DNA from: Streptomyces caelestis
GTDB taxonomy: Bacteria; Actinomycetota; Actinomycetes; Streptomycetales; Streptomycetaceae
Direction of reading: 5' to 3'
Assembly (NCBI RefSeq): GCF_001279005.1
Contig: NZ_LGCN01000002.1
Span: forward strand, 62,001 to 126,000
Length of the DNA: 64,000 nucleotides
The notes beneath the pieces were generated by a model, which was given only the letters and a program-made list of their open reading frames with translations, did not search any database and was not told the DNA's origin. This document shows, piece after piece, positions 41,079 to 48,798 of the stretch (the stretch's first letter is position 1; each line of letters begins with the position of its first letter). Position numbers and translations under genes: made by a program.

Positions 41079-42329
41079 TCAGCGGTAGAGCAGGTACCCC
41101 CGCCGCGTCCTCCGGAACCCCGCCAGCTCCTCCTGCCAGCCGGCCACCACCTCGTCCGTGTCCGCGCCCGCGTCGATCATGGTGCGTACGCGCGTGGAGC
41201 CGGTGAGCTTGTCGATCCAGTCGTCCGCACGCCAGGCGAAACCGCTCCACGACCGCTTGGCGGTGATCAGCAGTCCGATCCCCGTCCGCACCGGATCGAA
41301 CGCCTCCCGGTCGTGCACGTGCACCTGGACGCCCCCGACGGTCCTCCCCTGGAACTTGGAGAACGTCGGCGTGAAGTACGCCTCCCGGAAGCGGACGCCC
41401 TCCAGCCCCAGCGCGTTCGCCCCGTCCGCCCAGCGCCCGTCGATCCCCTCCGCACCCAGCAGCTCGAACGGCCGGGTGGTCCCGCGCCCCTCCGACAGGT
41501 TCGTCCCCTCGAACAGGCACGTCCCCGAGTACACCAGCGCCGTCTCCGGCGTCGGCATGTTCGGGCTCGGCGGCACCCACGGCAGCCCGGAGGCGTCGTA
41601 GAAGTCCGACCGCTTCCAGCCCGACATGGTCACGGTCTCCAGCGGCGCCGGCGTCGTCAGGAACTCCCCGTTGAACAGCAGGGCCAGCTCCGCCACCGTC
41701 ATCCCGTGCGCCTGGGAGATCGGCTGCCGCCCGACGAACGTCGCGAACTCCTCGTGCAGCACCGGGCCCAGCGCGGCCCGCCCGGTCACCGGGTTCGGCC
41801 GGTCGAGGACGACGAACCGCCTGCCCGCGAGCGCGGCCGCCTCCATGCAGTCGAACAGCGTCCAGATGTACGTGTAGAACCGCGCGCCGACGTCCTGGAC
41901 GTCGAAGACGACCGTGTCCACGCCGGACGCCGCGAAGACGTCGGCGAGCGCCTGACCGCTCTTCAGGTACGTGTCGTAGACGGGCAGGCCGGTCGCCGGG
42001 TCGTCGTGGCGGCCCTCCGCGCCGCCCGCCTGGGCGGTGCCCCGGAAGCCGTGCTCGGGTCCGAAGACGGCGGTCAGGTCCACCCGGTCGTCGGCGTGCA
42101 TCACGTCGACGATGTGCCGTGCGTCCCGGGTGACGCCCGTCGGGTTGGTGACCACGCCCACACGCCGGCCGTCGAGCAGGGCGTAGCCGTCCGCGGCGAG
42201 CCGTTCGAACCCGGTGCGCAGCCGTCGGCCGCCTCCGTGCGCCGGTCCCGAAGCGGCGGCGGCCGGTGCGGCGGAGGCCGCGGCCGCGGCCGCGGTGGTG
42301 GCGAGCAGGCTCCGTCTGGACAGCTTCAT
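41079..42329 (-). CDS. Secreted DUF1343 exo-beta-N-acetylmuramidase (NamZ-like)
   Basis: A 416-residue exported protein. The N-terminus MKLSRRSLLATTAAAAAA is a twin-arginine-like signal. The DUF1343/GH171 domain follows: RVGVVTNPTG, VFGPEHGFRG, FDVQDVGARFYTY, VLDRPNPVTG and the C-terminal SEGRGTTRPFELLGAEG. Characterised NamZ releases terminal MurNAc from peptidoglycan fragments, so cell-wall recycling or turnover outside the cytoplasm is likely. GGAGG precedes the ATG. It stands alone. Confidence 0.9.
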   Translation of the reverse strand: MKLSRRSLLATTAAAAAASAAPAAAASGPAHGGGRRLRTGFERLAADGYALLDGRRVGVVTNPTGVTRDARHIVDVMHADDRVDLTAVFGPEHGFRGTAQAGGAEGRHDDPATGLPVYDTYLKSGQALADVFAASGVDTVVFDVQDVGARFYTYIWTLFDCMEAAALAGRRFVVLDRPNPVTGRAALGPVLHEEFATFVGRQPISQAHGMTVAELALLFNGEFLTTPAPLETVTMSGWKRSDFYDASGLPWVPPSPNMPTPETALVYSGTCLFEGTNLSEGRGTTRPFELLGAEGIDGRWADGANALGLEGVRFREAYFTPTFSKFQGRTVGGVQVHVHDREAFDPVRTGIGLLITAKRSWSGFAWRADDWIDKLTGSTRVRTMIDAGADTDEVVAGWQEELAGFRRTRRGYLLYR

Positions 42330-42440
42330 GCGGTGACCTCCGTGATCGCGGCGGGTGTCATGCGCACGCACGCTAGCGCGCCCGACCGCCCCGGGGAACG
42401 AACCGGACCGGACCCGCGCGGAACACCCCTTCCACCGCGC

Positions 42441-42458
42441 ATACCGACCGGTTAGTCT
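42441..42458. promoter_or_regulatory. TetR operator before the SDR gene
   Basis: ATACCGACCGGT followed by TAGTCT forms an imperfect palindrome around ACC/GGT. The first 12 bases are identical to the reverse complement of 46806-46817, the site before the phosphotransferase. It lies 40 bases upstream of the SDR start. Confidence 0.6.
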
Positions 42459-42497
42459 GACGCCGGTAGCCGCTGGGAGCCGCGTCGAAGGAGACCG

Positions 42498-43271
42498 ATG
42501 GTGCAAGCCGGGCAGGGTGCGAAGGTGGTCGTCACGGGAGCCGGGGGCGGCATCGGGGCGGCGCTGGCCCGCCGCTTCGCCGACCGGGGGGCGCGGGTCG
42601 TCGTCAACGACCTGGACGCCGACCGCGCGAAGGCCGTCGCCGAGGAGATCGGCGGCCTGGCCGTTGCGGGCGACGCCTCCTCGATCGTCGCCGAGGCCCG
42701 TGACGCGCTCGGCGGCACGGTCGACGTGTACTGCGCCAACGCGGGCGTCGGCCGCGGCGGCGGGGAGCCGGGAGAGCCGCTCGACGAGCAGGGCTGGGCA
42801 CTCTCCTGGGACGTCAACGTCATGGCGCACGTCCGCGCGGCGCACGCGCTGCTCCCGGACTGGCTGGAGCGCGGCAGCGGACGCTTCGTCTCCACCGTCT
42901 CCGCCGCCGGACTGCTCACCATGATCGGCACCGCCCCCTACAGCGTCACCAAGCACGGCGCCTACGCCTTCGCCGAGTGGCTGTCGCTGACGTACCGCCA
43001 CCGCGGGGTGAAGGTCCACGCGATCTGCCCGCAGGGCGTGCGCACCGACATGCTCGACGCCAGCGGCAGCGCGGGCGAGCTGGTCCTCAAGCCGACCGCG
43101 ATCGAACCGGAGGACGTGGCCGACGCCCTCTTCCGCGGCATCGAGGAGGACCGCTTCCTGATCCTCCCGCACCCGGAGGTCGCCGAGTACTACCGGGCCC
43201 GCGCCGCCGACCCCGACCGCTGGATCTCCGGCATGAACCGCATCCAGCAGCACTGGGAGGCCACCCGGTGA
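42498..43271 (+). CDS. Short-chain dehydrogenase/reductase
   Basis: A 257-residue SDR. The NAD(P) loop is VTGAGGGIGAALA near 12-24, NAG motif CANAGVG, catalytic Ser in STVSAAG, and YSVTKHG for Tyr-Lys. It probably oxidises or reduces a hydroxy/keto acyl-CoA in the same pathway as the next genes. Its TGA overlaps the GTG of the degraded acyl-CoA ligase (GTGA), showing they were once one operon. Confidence 0.9.
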   Translation: MVQAGQGAKVVVTGAGGGIGAALARRFADRGARVVVNDLDADRAKAVAEEIGGLAVAGDASSIVAEARDALGGTVDVYCANAGVGRGGGEPGEPLDEQGWALSWDVNVMAHVRAAHALLPDWLERGSGRFVSTVSAAGLLTMIGTAPYSVTKHGAYAFAEWLSLTYRHRGVKVHAICPQGVRTDMLDASGSAGELVLKPTAIEPEDVADALFRGIEEDRFLILPHPEVAEYYRARAADPDRWISGMNRIQQHWEATR

Positions 43272-43838
43272 CCGCCTCCGGCCACGCCGAACCCGGGCCG
43301 GCCCTCCTCACCGACGTCCGGCGCGCCACCGTGGAGCTTGCCGGCTCCCTGGTGCACGCCCCGCGCCGCGCGGTGTCCGAGACCCCCGACCGCGACTTCC
43401 CCGCCCACTTCGCCGGCCGCCCGGCCCACCGCGAGGCCGACGAACTCGGCGGGACGGACCCGAGGGCCGGCTGTGCGCCGTCGGCCGCGAGAAGGACATG
43501 ACCAGCGCGTTCGCCGGGGCCCGGGGGTGTCCCCCGGAGAACGCGGCAAGGCGGGACCGCGCGAGGCCGAGGACGTGCTCCACACGCGCCCGGCGGTGCG
43601 CGAGGCGGCCGTCGTGGGCGCGCCCGGCGGACACCGCGGGGAGACCGTCAAGGCCTTCGTCGGCCCGCGCCCCGGCGCCGGGACGGACCCGGCCTCGCTC
43701 GCCGCGTACGGCAAGGAGAGACTGGCCGCCTGCACGTGGCCGTGCCAGGCGGAGATCCTGCCGGAGCCGCCGAGGACGGCCAGTGGGAGGATCCTCCGGC
43801 GGGAACCGCGTTCCCCGGCCCACGAGAACGAGCAGTGA
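43268..43838 (+). pseudogene. Degraded acyl-CoA synthetase (AMP-binding ligase)
   Basis: Remains of an AMP-dependent acyl-CoA ligase, about 190 codons compared with about 500-550 in intact enzymes. The N-terminal piece (43268 on) breaks after roughly 78 codons. The motif LCAVGREKDM, which corresponds to the VGRxKDMI hinge motif, is in another frame. A third frame holds the C-terminal domain: EDVLHTRPAVREAAVVGAP, GGHRGETVKAFV and PRTASGRILRRE (normally LPKTxSGKILRRE). At least two frameshifts and a large internal deletion have removed the adenylate-forming core. It cannot make active enzyme. Confidence 0.85.
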
Positions 43839-43851
43839 CAAGGAAAGGCGG

Positions 43852-44454
43852 GTGGCGGCAGTGCCCAGGACGATGGACGGTGACGGAGCTCCTGTACCGC
43901 AGCGGCTCCTGGCCGCCGCCACCCGGCTCTTCGCCGAGCGCGGCTACGACCGCACCTCGGTACAGGAGATCGTCGAGGCGGCCGGCGTCACCAAGGGGGC
44001 GCTCTACCACTACTTCGGCTCCAAGGACGACCTGCTGCACGAGGTGTACGCGCGCGTGCTGCGCCTCCAGCAGGAACGCCTGGACCGCTTCGCGGACGCC
44101 GACGAGCCGGTCGAGAAGCGGCTGCGCGGTGCGGCGGCCGACGTCGTCGTCACCACGATCGAGAACCTCGACGACGCGTCGATCTTCTTCCGGTCCATGC
44201 ACCACCTCGGCCCGGAGAAGAACAAGCAGGTGCGCGCGGAGCGCCGCCGCTACCACGAACGCTTCCGCGCGCTGATCGAGGAGGGCCAGCGGGAGGGCGT
44301 CTTCTCGACGGCGACCCCGGCCGACCTGGTGGTCGACTACCACTTCGGCTCCGTGCACCACCTGTCGACCTGGTACCGCCCCGAGGGCCCGCTCAGCCCG
44401 CAGGAGGTCGCCGACCACCTGGCGGACCTGCTGCTGCGGGCCCTGCGCCCCTGA
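43852..44454 (+). CDS. TetR-family regulator of the acyl-CoA module
   Basis: A 200-residue regulator with HTH at about 17-62 (RLLAAATRLFAERGYDRTSV then QEIVEAAGVTKGALYHYFGSK). The C-terminal domain resembles AcrR-type repressors that bind acyl-CoAs. It follows the ligase remnant by 13 bases. The start GTG 43852 has GGAAAGG at short distance; GTG 43861 and ATG 43873 are alternatives. It is the best candidate to bind the ACCGACCGGT sites at 42441 and 46800. Confidence 0.88.
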   Translation: MAAVPRTMDGDGAPVPQRLLAAATRLFAERGYDRTSVQEIVEAAGVTKGALYHYFGSKDDLLHEVYARVLRLQQERLDRFADADEPVEKRLRGAAADVVVTTIENLDDASIFFRSMHHLGPEKNKQVRAERRRYHERFRALIEEGQREGVFSTATPADLVVDYHFGSVHHLSTWYRPEGPLSPQEVADHLADLLLRALRP

Positions 44455-44471
44455 GCCGGCCCGTCCCCCCA

Positions 44472-44509
44472 CGGCCCGTGGCCCGTCGGCGCCGGCGGGC
44501 CACGGGCCG
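44472..44509. terminator. Bidirectional terminator between tetR and acyl-CoA dehydrogenase
   Basis: CGGCCCGTGGCCCG (44472-44485) pairs perfectly with CGGGCCACGGGCCG (44496-44509) around a ten-base GC-rich loop, between two convergent stops (44454 and 44518). Confidence 0.75.
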
Positions 44510-44517
44510 CTGCGGGC

Positions 44518-45732
44518 TCACAGGTACTTCTTCAGCTCCCGGCGCGCCAGCGACCGCTGGTGCACCTCGTCCGGGCCGTCGGCGATCATCAGCGTGCGGG
44601 CGCCGGCGTACAGCTCGGCCAGCGGGAAGTCCTGGCTGACCCCGCCCGCGCCGTACAGCTGGATCGCGCGGTCGAGGATGGAGACGACCGTGCGCGGGGT
44701 GGCGATCTTGATGGCCTGGATCTCCGTGTGGGCGCCCCGGTTGCCGACGGTGTCCATCATCCAGGCCGTCTTCAGCACCAGCAGCCGCAGCTGCTCGACC
44801 GCCACGCGCGCGTCGGCGATCCAGTTCTGCACCACGCCCTGCTGCGCCAGCGCCTTGCCGAAGGCGTCACGCGACACCGCCCGCCGGCACATCAGCTCGA
44901 CGGCCCGCTCGGCCATGCCGATCAGCCGCATGCAGTGGTGGATCCGGCCCGGACCGAGCCGGGCCTGCGCGATGGCGAAACCGCCGCCCTCCTCGCCGAT
45001 CAGGTTCGACACCGGCACGCGCGCGTGGTCGAAGACCACCTCGGCGTGCCCGCCGTGGTAGTGGTCCTCGTAGCCGAACACCTGCATGGCGCGCTCGATC
45101 GTGACGCCCGGGGTGTCGCGCGGGACCAGCACCATGGACTGCTGACGGCGGATGTCCGCCCCGTCCGGGTCGGTCTTGCCCATCACGATGAAGACGGCGC
45201 AGTCCGGGTGCATCGCCCCGGAGATGTACCACTTGCGGCCGGTGATGACGTACTCGTCGCCGTCCCGCTCGATGCGGGTGGTGATGTTGGTGGCGTCGGA
45301 GGAGGCCACCTCCGGCTCGGTCATCGCGAACGCCGAGCGGATCTCACCGGCCAGCAGCGGCTGGAGCCACTGCTTCTTCTGCGCCTCGTCGCCGAACTGC
45401 GCCAGCACCTCCATGTTCCCGGTGTCGGGCGCCGCGCAGTTGGTGACGGTCGGCGCGATCTGCGGGGACCGGCCCATGATCTCGGCGAGCGGCGCGTACT
45501 GGAGGTTCGTCAGACCGGCGCCGTACTCGGAGTCGGGCAGGAACAGGTTCCACAGCCCCTGCCGGCGGGCCTCGGCCTTCAGCTCCTCCACCACGGGGAC
45601 GTTCCGCCACGGCGAGTCCAACCCGGCACGCTGCTCGTGGGCGACCGCTTCGGCCGGGTAAACGTACTCGTCCATGAAGGCGAGCAGCTTGGCGCGCAGC
45701 TCCTCGGTGCGCGCGTCGAACGCGAAGTCCAT
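44518..45732 (-). CDS. Acyl-CoA dehydrogenase, ACAD10/11-like
   Basis: A 404-residue acyl-CoA dehydrogenase. The flavin region FAMTEPEVASSDATNI and the helix REELAARRL-like segments are typical of the ACAD10/11 class. In place of the usual catalytic YEGTxQI the C-terminal block is MIADGPDEVHQRSLARRELK, so the base position holds Asp instead of Glu. It lies six bases downstream of the phosphotransferase on the same strand, the two activities that are fused in mammalian ACAD10/11. It probably handles a 4-hydroxyacyl-CoA-derived intermediate. Confidence 0.92.
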   Translation of the reverse strand: MDFAFDARTEELRAKLLAFMDEYVYPAEAVAHEQRAGLDSPWRNVPVVEELKAEARRQGLWNLFLPDSEYGAGLTNLQYAPLAEIMGRSPQIAPTVTNCAAPDTGNMEVLAQFGDEAQKKQWLQPLLAGEIRSAFAMTEPEVASSDATNITTRIERDGDEYVITGRKWYISGAMHPDCAVFIVMGKTDPDGADIRRQQSMVLVPRDTPGVTIERAMQVFGYEDHYHGGHAEVVFDHARVPVSNLIGEEGGGFAIAQARLGPGRIHHCMRLIGMAERAVELMCRRAVSRDAFGKALAQQGVVQNWIADARVAVEQLRLLVLKTAWMMDTVGNRGAHTEIQAIKIATPRTVVSILDRAIQLYGAGGVSQDFPLAELYAGARTLMIADGPDEVHQRSLARRELKKYL

Positions 45733-45738
45733 GGTTCG

Positions 45739-46761
45739 TCAGCCTTCCTGAAGGGTGGTCAGACCGTGCCGGATGAAGACCGGGACCAGATCGCCGATGC
45801 GGTCGAAGCCGCGGCCCACCGTCCGGCCCAGCGTGTAGCGGTAGTGGATGCCCTCCAGGATCACGGCGAGCTTGAACCAGGCGAACGCCGTGTACCAGGA
45901 CACCGCGGAGACGTCGCGCCCCGACCGCGCGGCGTACCGCTCGATCAGCTCGGCGGGCGTGGGGTGCCCGGGCGCCTCGGCGGTCGTGGAGACGGGGGAG
46001 TCCGGCGTGCCCAGCGGCATGCTGTACATCACCAGCAGCCCCAGGTCCGTCAGCGGATCGCCGAGCGTGGACATCTCCCAGTCGAGGACGGCCTTGATCG
46101 CGTCGTCCTCCCCGATCAGCACGTTGTCGAGGCGGTAGTCGCCGTGCACCACGGCGGGCGCGGGGGAGACGGGCAGTTCGCGCCCGAGTGCCGCCTGCAG
46201 CTCGTCGATGCCGGCCAGCTCCCGGTTGCGGGAGGCGTCCAGCTGCTTGCCCCAGCGCCGCAGCTGCCGGTCCAGGAACCCCTCGGGCCGGCCGAAGTCG
46301 GCGAGACCCACCTCGCCGGGCTCCACCGCGTGCAGCTCGACCAGCGTGTCCACCAGGTTCAGCACCGCGTCCCGGGTGCGCCCGGCGCCGAGCGGGGCGA
46401 GCTGGCCGGCCGTCCGGTACGGGGTGCCCTCGACGAAGTCCATGACGTAGAACGGCGCCCCGAGCACCTCCTCGTCCTCGCACAGCAGTACGGTGCGCGG
46501 CACCGGCACGGCGGTCGGGTGCAGCGCGCTGATCACCCGGTGCTCGCGCTTCATGTCGTGCGCGGTGGCCAGGACGTGGCCGAGCGGGGGACGCCGTACG
46601 ACCCACCGGGAGCTGTCGTCGGAGACCGCGTACGTGAGGTTCGACCTGCCGCCCTCGATCAGCCGGCCGGTGAGCGTGCCGTTCACCAGGCCGGGCCGCT
46701 CCCGTTCGAGCAGGCCGCGCAGCCGGTCGAGATCGAGTCCGGGCGGGTGGTCGGTGCTCAT
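45739..46761 (-). CDS. APH-fold phosphotransferase, LvaA/ACAD10-11 kinase-like
   Basis: A 340-residue kinase of the aminoglycoside-phosphotransferase fold. The catalytic loop is VHGDYRLDNVLIGEDD (Asp) and the metal DWE motif is VLDWEMSTLGDPLTDLG. The N-lobe Gly strand is GRLIEGGRSNLTYAVSDD. In this operon position with an acyl-CoA dehydrogenase, the known relatives phosphorylate the 4-hydroxyl of acyl-CoAs (LvaA in Pseudomonas, ACAD10/11 kinase domain). It has no relation to antibiotic resistance here. GTG-type leader TAGGAGCGACG precedes the ATG at 46761. Confidence 0.9.
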   Translation of the reverse strand: MSTDHPPGLDLDRLRGLLERERPGLVNGTLTGRLIEGGRSNLTYAVSDDSSRWVVRRPPLGHVLATAHDMKREHRVISALHPTAVPVPRTVLLCEDEEVLGAPFYVMDFVEGTPYRTAGQLAPLGAGRTRDAVLNLVDTLVELHAVEPGEVGLADFGRPEGFLDRQLRRWGKQLDASRNRELAGIDELQAALGRELPVSPAPAVVHGDYRLDNVLIGEDDAIKAVLDWEMSTLGDPLTDLGLLVMYSMPLGTPDSPVSTTAEAPGHPTPAELIERYAARSGRDVSAVSWYTAFAWFKLAVILEGIHYRYTLGRTVGRGFDRIGDLVPVFIRHGLTTLQEG

Positions 46762-46799
46762 CGTCGCTCCTACGGGCAGGAAACAGTACCCGCCTTATG

Positions 46800-46817
46800 A
46801 TGCCGACCGGTCGGTAT
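46800..46817. promoter_or_regulatory. TetR operator between kinase gene and quinone oxidoreductase
   Basis: ATGCCGACCGGTCGGTAT has a perfect 12-base centre, CCGACCGGTCGG, with one mismatch outside. It lies 39 bases upstream of the kinase ATG (minus strand) and 129 before the oxidoreductase. It shares ATACCGACCGGT with the site before the SDR gene. Confidence 0.65.
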
Positions 46818-46945
46818 GCCGTCCAGAGCGGCGGCCGAACGTGATCGGGGCCACGAGGGGCGCGCCTCGTCCGGCCGCCACGCCAATGGCGTATATCGAG
46901 CCACTCGGCTTGCACGGCGCGCACGGACACCGGAGGGTCGGACCC

Positions 46946-47875
46946 ATGAAGGCGATCAGCTACGCACGGTACGGCGGCCCCGAAGTACTCGGCCTCGGGG
47001 AGGTCGACGACCCCAGGGTCGGCCCCGACTCGGTCCTGGTGAAGGTGCGGGCGGCGGCCGTCAACCCGGTCGACTGGAAGTGCCGGGAGGGTTATCTCGA
47101 CCCGGTCCTCCAGCCGGTGTTCCCCGTCGTCCCCGGCTGGGACGTCTCGGGCGTGGTCGTCCGGCCGGGCCCCGCCGCACCGGAGTTCGCCGTCGGCGAC
47201 GAGGTCATCGGCTACGTGCGCCAGGACGTCCTCTCGCACGGCACCTTCGCCGAGTACGTGGCCGCCCCGGTGCGCGCCCTCGCGCGCAAGCCGCGCGCCC
47301 TGTCCTTCGAGGAGGCGGCCGGCCTCCCGCTCGCGGGGCTCACCGCGTACCAGGTGCTGCACCGCGTCCTCGAGGTCAAGCGGGGCGAGACCGTCCTGGT
47401 GCACGCCGCGGCCGGCGGCGTCGGATCCATCGCCGTCCAGCTCGCCGCCCACCTCGGCGCCCGGGTCATCGGCACGGCGAGCGAGCGCAACCACGACTTC
47501 GTGCGCGGGCTGGGCGGGGAGCCGGTGAGCTACGGCGAGGGCCTGGCCGAACGGGTCCGGGGGCTGGCGCCCGAGGGCGTGGACGCGGTGTTCGACACGG
47601 TGGGCGGCGACGCCCTCAGGGCCTCCGCGAACCTGCTGGCCCCCGAGGGCCGCCTGGCCTCGATCACCGACCCCGAGGTGGTGGACTACGGCGGCCGCTA
47701 CTGGTTCGTCCGCCCCGACCCCCAGGACCTCCAGCACCTCTCCGACCTGGCGGACCAGGGCACGGTCACCGTCCACGTCTCGGAAACCCTCCCCCTGGAG
47801 CGAGCGGCGGACGCCCACCGCCTGAGCCAGGAGGGGCGTACCCGCGGCAAGATCGTGGTGACGGTGAACGAATAG
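46946..47875 (+). CDS. NADPH quinone oxidoreductase-like MDR protein
   Basis: A 309-residue zinc-free medium-chain reductase. The N-terminal GroES-like part contains VNPVDWKCREGYLDP and PGWDVSGVV. The Rossmann motif is VHAAAGGVGSIAVQLA. The C-terminal part VHVSETLPLERAADAHRL is typical of the quinone oxidoreductase/crotonyl reductase class. GGAGGG lies upstream of the ATG. It is divergent from the kinase gene and near the same operator, so it may belong to the same regulon. Confidence 0.9.
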   Translation: MKAISYARYGGPEVLGLGEVDDPRVGPDSVLVKVRAAAVNPVDWKCREGYLDPVLQPVFPVVPGWDVSGVVVRPGPAAPEFAVGDEVIGYVRQDVLSHGTFAEYVAAPVRALARKPRALSFEEAAGLPLAGLTAYQVLHRVLEVKRGETVLVHAAAGGVGSIAVQLAAHLGARVIGTASERNHDFVRGLGGEPVSYGEGLAERVRGLAPEGVDAVFDTVGGDALRASANLLAPEGRLASITDPEVVDYGGRYWFVRPDPQDLQHLSDLADQGTVTVHVSETLPLERAADAHRLSQEGRTRGKIVVTVNE

Positions 47876-47888
47876 CCCCGCCCGGCAT

Positions 47889-47957
47889 TCACAGCCCGTC
47901 CGGCGTCTGAGGACGAGGCCCGCAGGGCCGAAGGGGGGCCGGGGGCGCAGCCCCCGG
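47889..47957. repeat. Streptomyces dispersed intergenic repeat with hairpin
   Basis: CAGCCCGTCCGGCGTCTGAG and GACGAGGC (47892-47919) form a block I recognise as a frequent Streptomyces intergenic element. It is followed by a perfect stem, CCGGGGGC at 47939-47946 and GCCCCCGG at 47950-47957, that can end transcription of the quinone oxidoreductase gene. Confidence 0.6.
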
Positions 47958-48010
47958 GGACGGGAAGGGACGGGGCGGCGGGGGCGAAAAACCCACCGCA
48001 CGCCCCCGCA

Positions 48011-48349
48011 TCACCCCGACCCGACGAGCACTGCCCCGCACCCGGCCATGGCCACCGTGCAGATCACCGCCACCGCCGCGTACGGCGGCACGAGCGCCGC
48101 GGGTTCACTCACCGCCGCCAGCCCTCGGATCCGCCGGTGGGCGATCCACAGAAACCCCAGCCAGCAGGCACAGCACAGCGCGCACGCCACCGCCCCGGCC
48201 CCCGGCACCCCACCCGCCAGCGCCGTCTTCACGGCCAGCACCGCCGCGACCGTGGCCGACAGCGTCGTACGCCGCCACGCGAGCCGGGTCCGCTCGGGCT
48301 GCAGCCCCGGATCCCGCTCCGCGGCGGTCCGAGCCGCCGCCCCGCTCAC
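48011..48349 (-). CDS. DUF202 membrane protein, second of a pair
   Basis: A 112-residue protein with three hydrophobic helices. It begins VSGAAARTAAERDPGLQPERTRLAWRRT; the ERTRLAWRRT core is the DUF202 signature before helix 1. Its GTG overlaps the stop of the upstream DUF202 gene (GTGA), so the two are translated together and probably form a complex. The function of DUF202 proteins is unsettled. An upstream in-frame part of the frame is shadow of the other gene. Confidence 0.85.
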   Translation of the reverse strand: MSGAAARTAAERDPGLQPERTRLAWRRTTLSATVAAVLAVKTALAGGVPGAGAVACALCCACWLGFLWIAHRRIRGLAAVSEPAALVPPYAAVAVICTVAMAGCGAVLVGSG

Positions 48350-48738
48350 CCGTCCCACCCGAAGAACACCGCGGCGACCATCGCCACGGCCACCACCGCC
48401 ACCACGAGACCCAGCAGCGCCGGGAACCGCGACACCGGCAGGTCCTCCCCGCGCCGCATCGCCCGCTCGCACCGCACCCAGTGGTTGACCGCCCGCAACG
48501 CGCACAGCGCCCCCGCGGCCAGCAGCGCCAGTGCCAGCCCGACCCGCCACGCCCAGCGCAGGTCCGGCAGGAACTGGTCCACGGCGAACCCGCCCCCGAT
48601 CAACGCGAGCGCGGTGCGCAACCACGCGAGGAACGTCCGCTCGTTCGCCAGCGAGAACCGGTAGTCGGGCGTGTCGCCCTCCCGCCGTACCTCGCCGGGC
48701 GCGAACCACAACCGGACGTTCCGCACAATGTCGATCAC
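48346..48738 (-). CDS. DUF202 (YidH-type) membrane protein
   Basis: A 130-residue protein with about three transmembrane helices. It carries the DUF202 core SLANERTFLAWLRTALALIGGGFAVDQF and a basic loop RCERAMRRGEDLP between helices 2 and 3. It is the first gene of a two-gene operon. E. coli YidH is the named relative; its role remains unclear. Confidence 0.9.
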   Translation of the reverse strand: MIDIVRNVRLWFAPGEVRREGDTPDYRFSLANERTFLAWLRTALALIGGGFAVDQFLPDLRWAWRVGLALALLAAGALCALRAVNHWVRCERAMRRGEDLPVSRFPALLGLVVAVVAVAMVAAVFFGWDG

Positions 48739-48798
48739 GCGGGCGACCCTACCGGGGCCGCCCCCGCGCCGGACCGACGGCCGGGGACGGAGCCCTGC

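Noticed and set aside
45739..46761. Aminoglycoside resistance gene
   Set aside because: The APH fold is shared by many kinases. The partner acyl-CoA dehydrogenase and conserved DWEMSTLGDP motif place it in the ACAD10/11-LvaA-like group.
24459..46817. One shared operator for 24459, 42441 and 46800
   Set aside because: The 24459 site is ATACCG-GT-CGGTAT (14 bases) while the others carry ATACCGACCGGT with a longer centre, so different regulators are likely.
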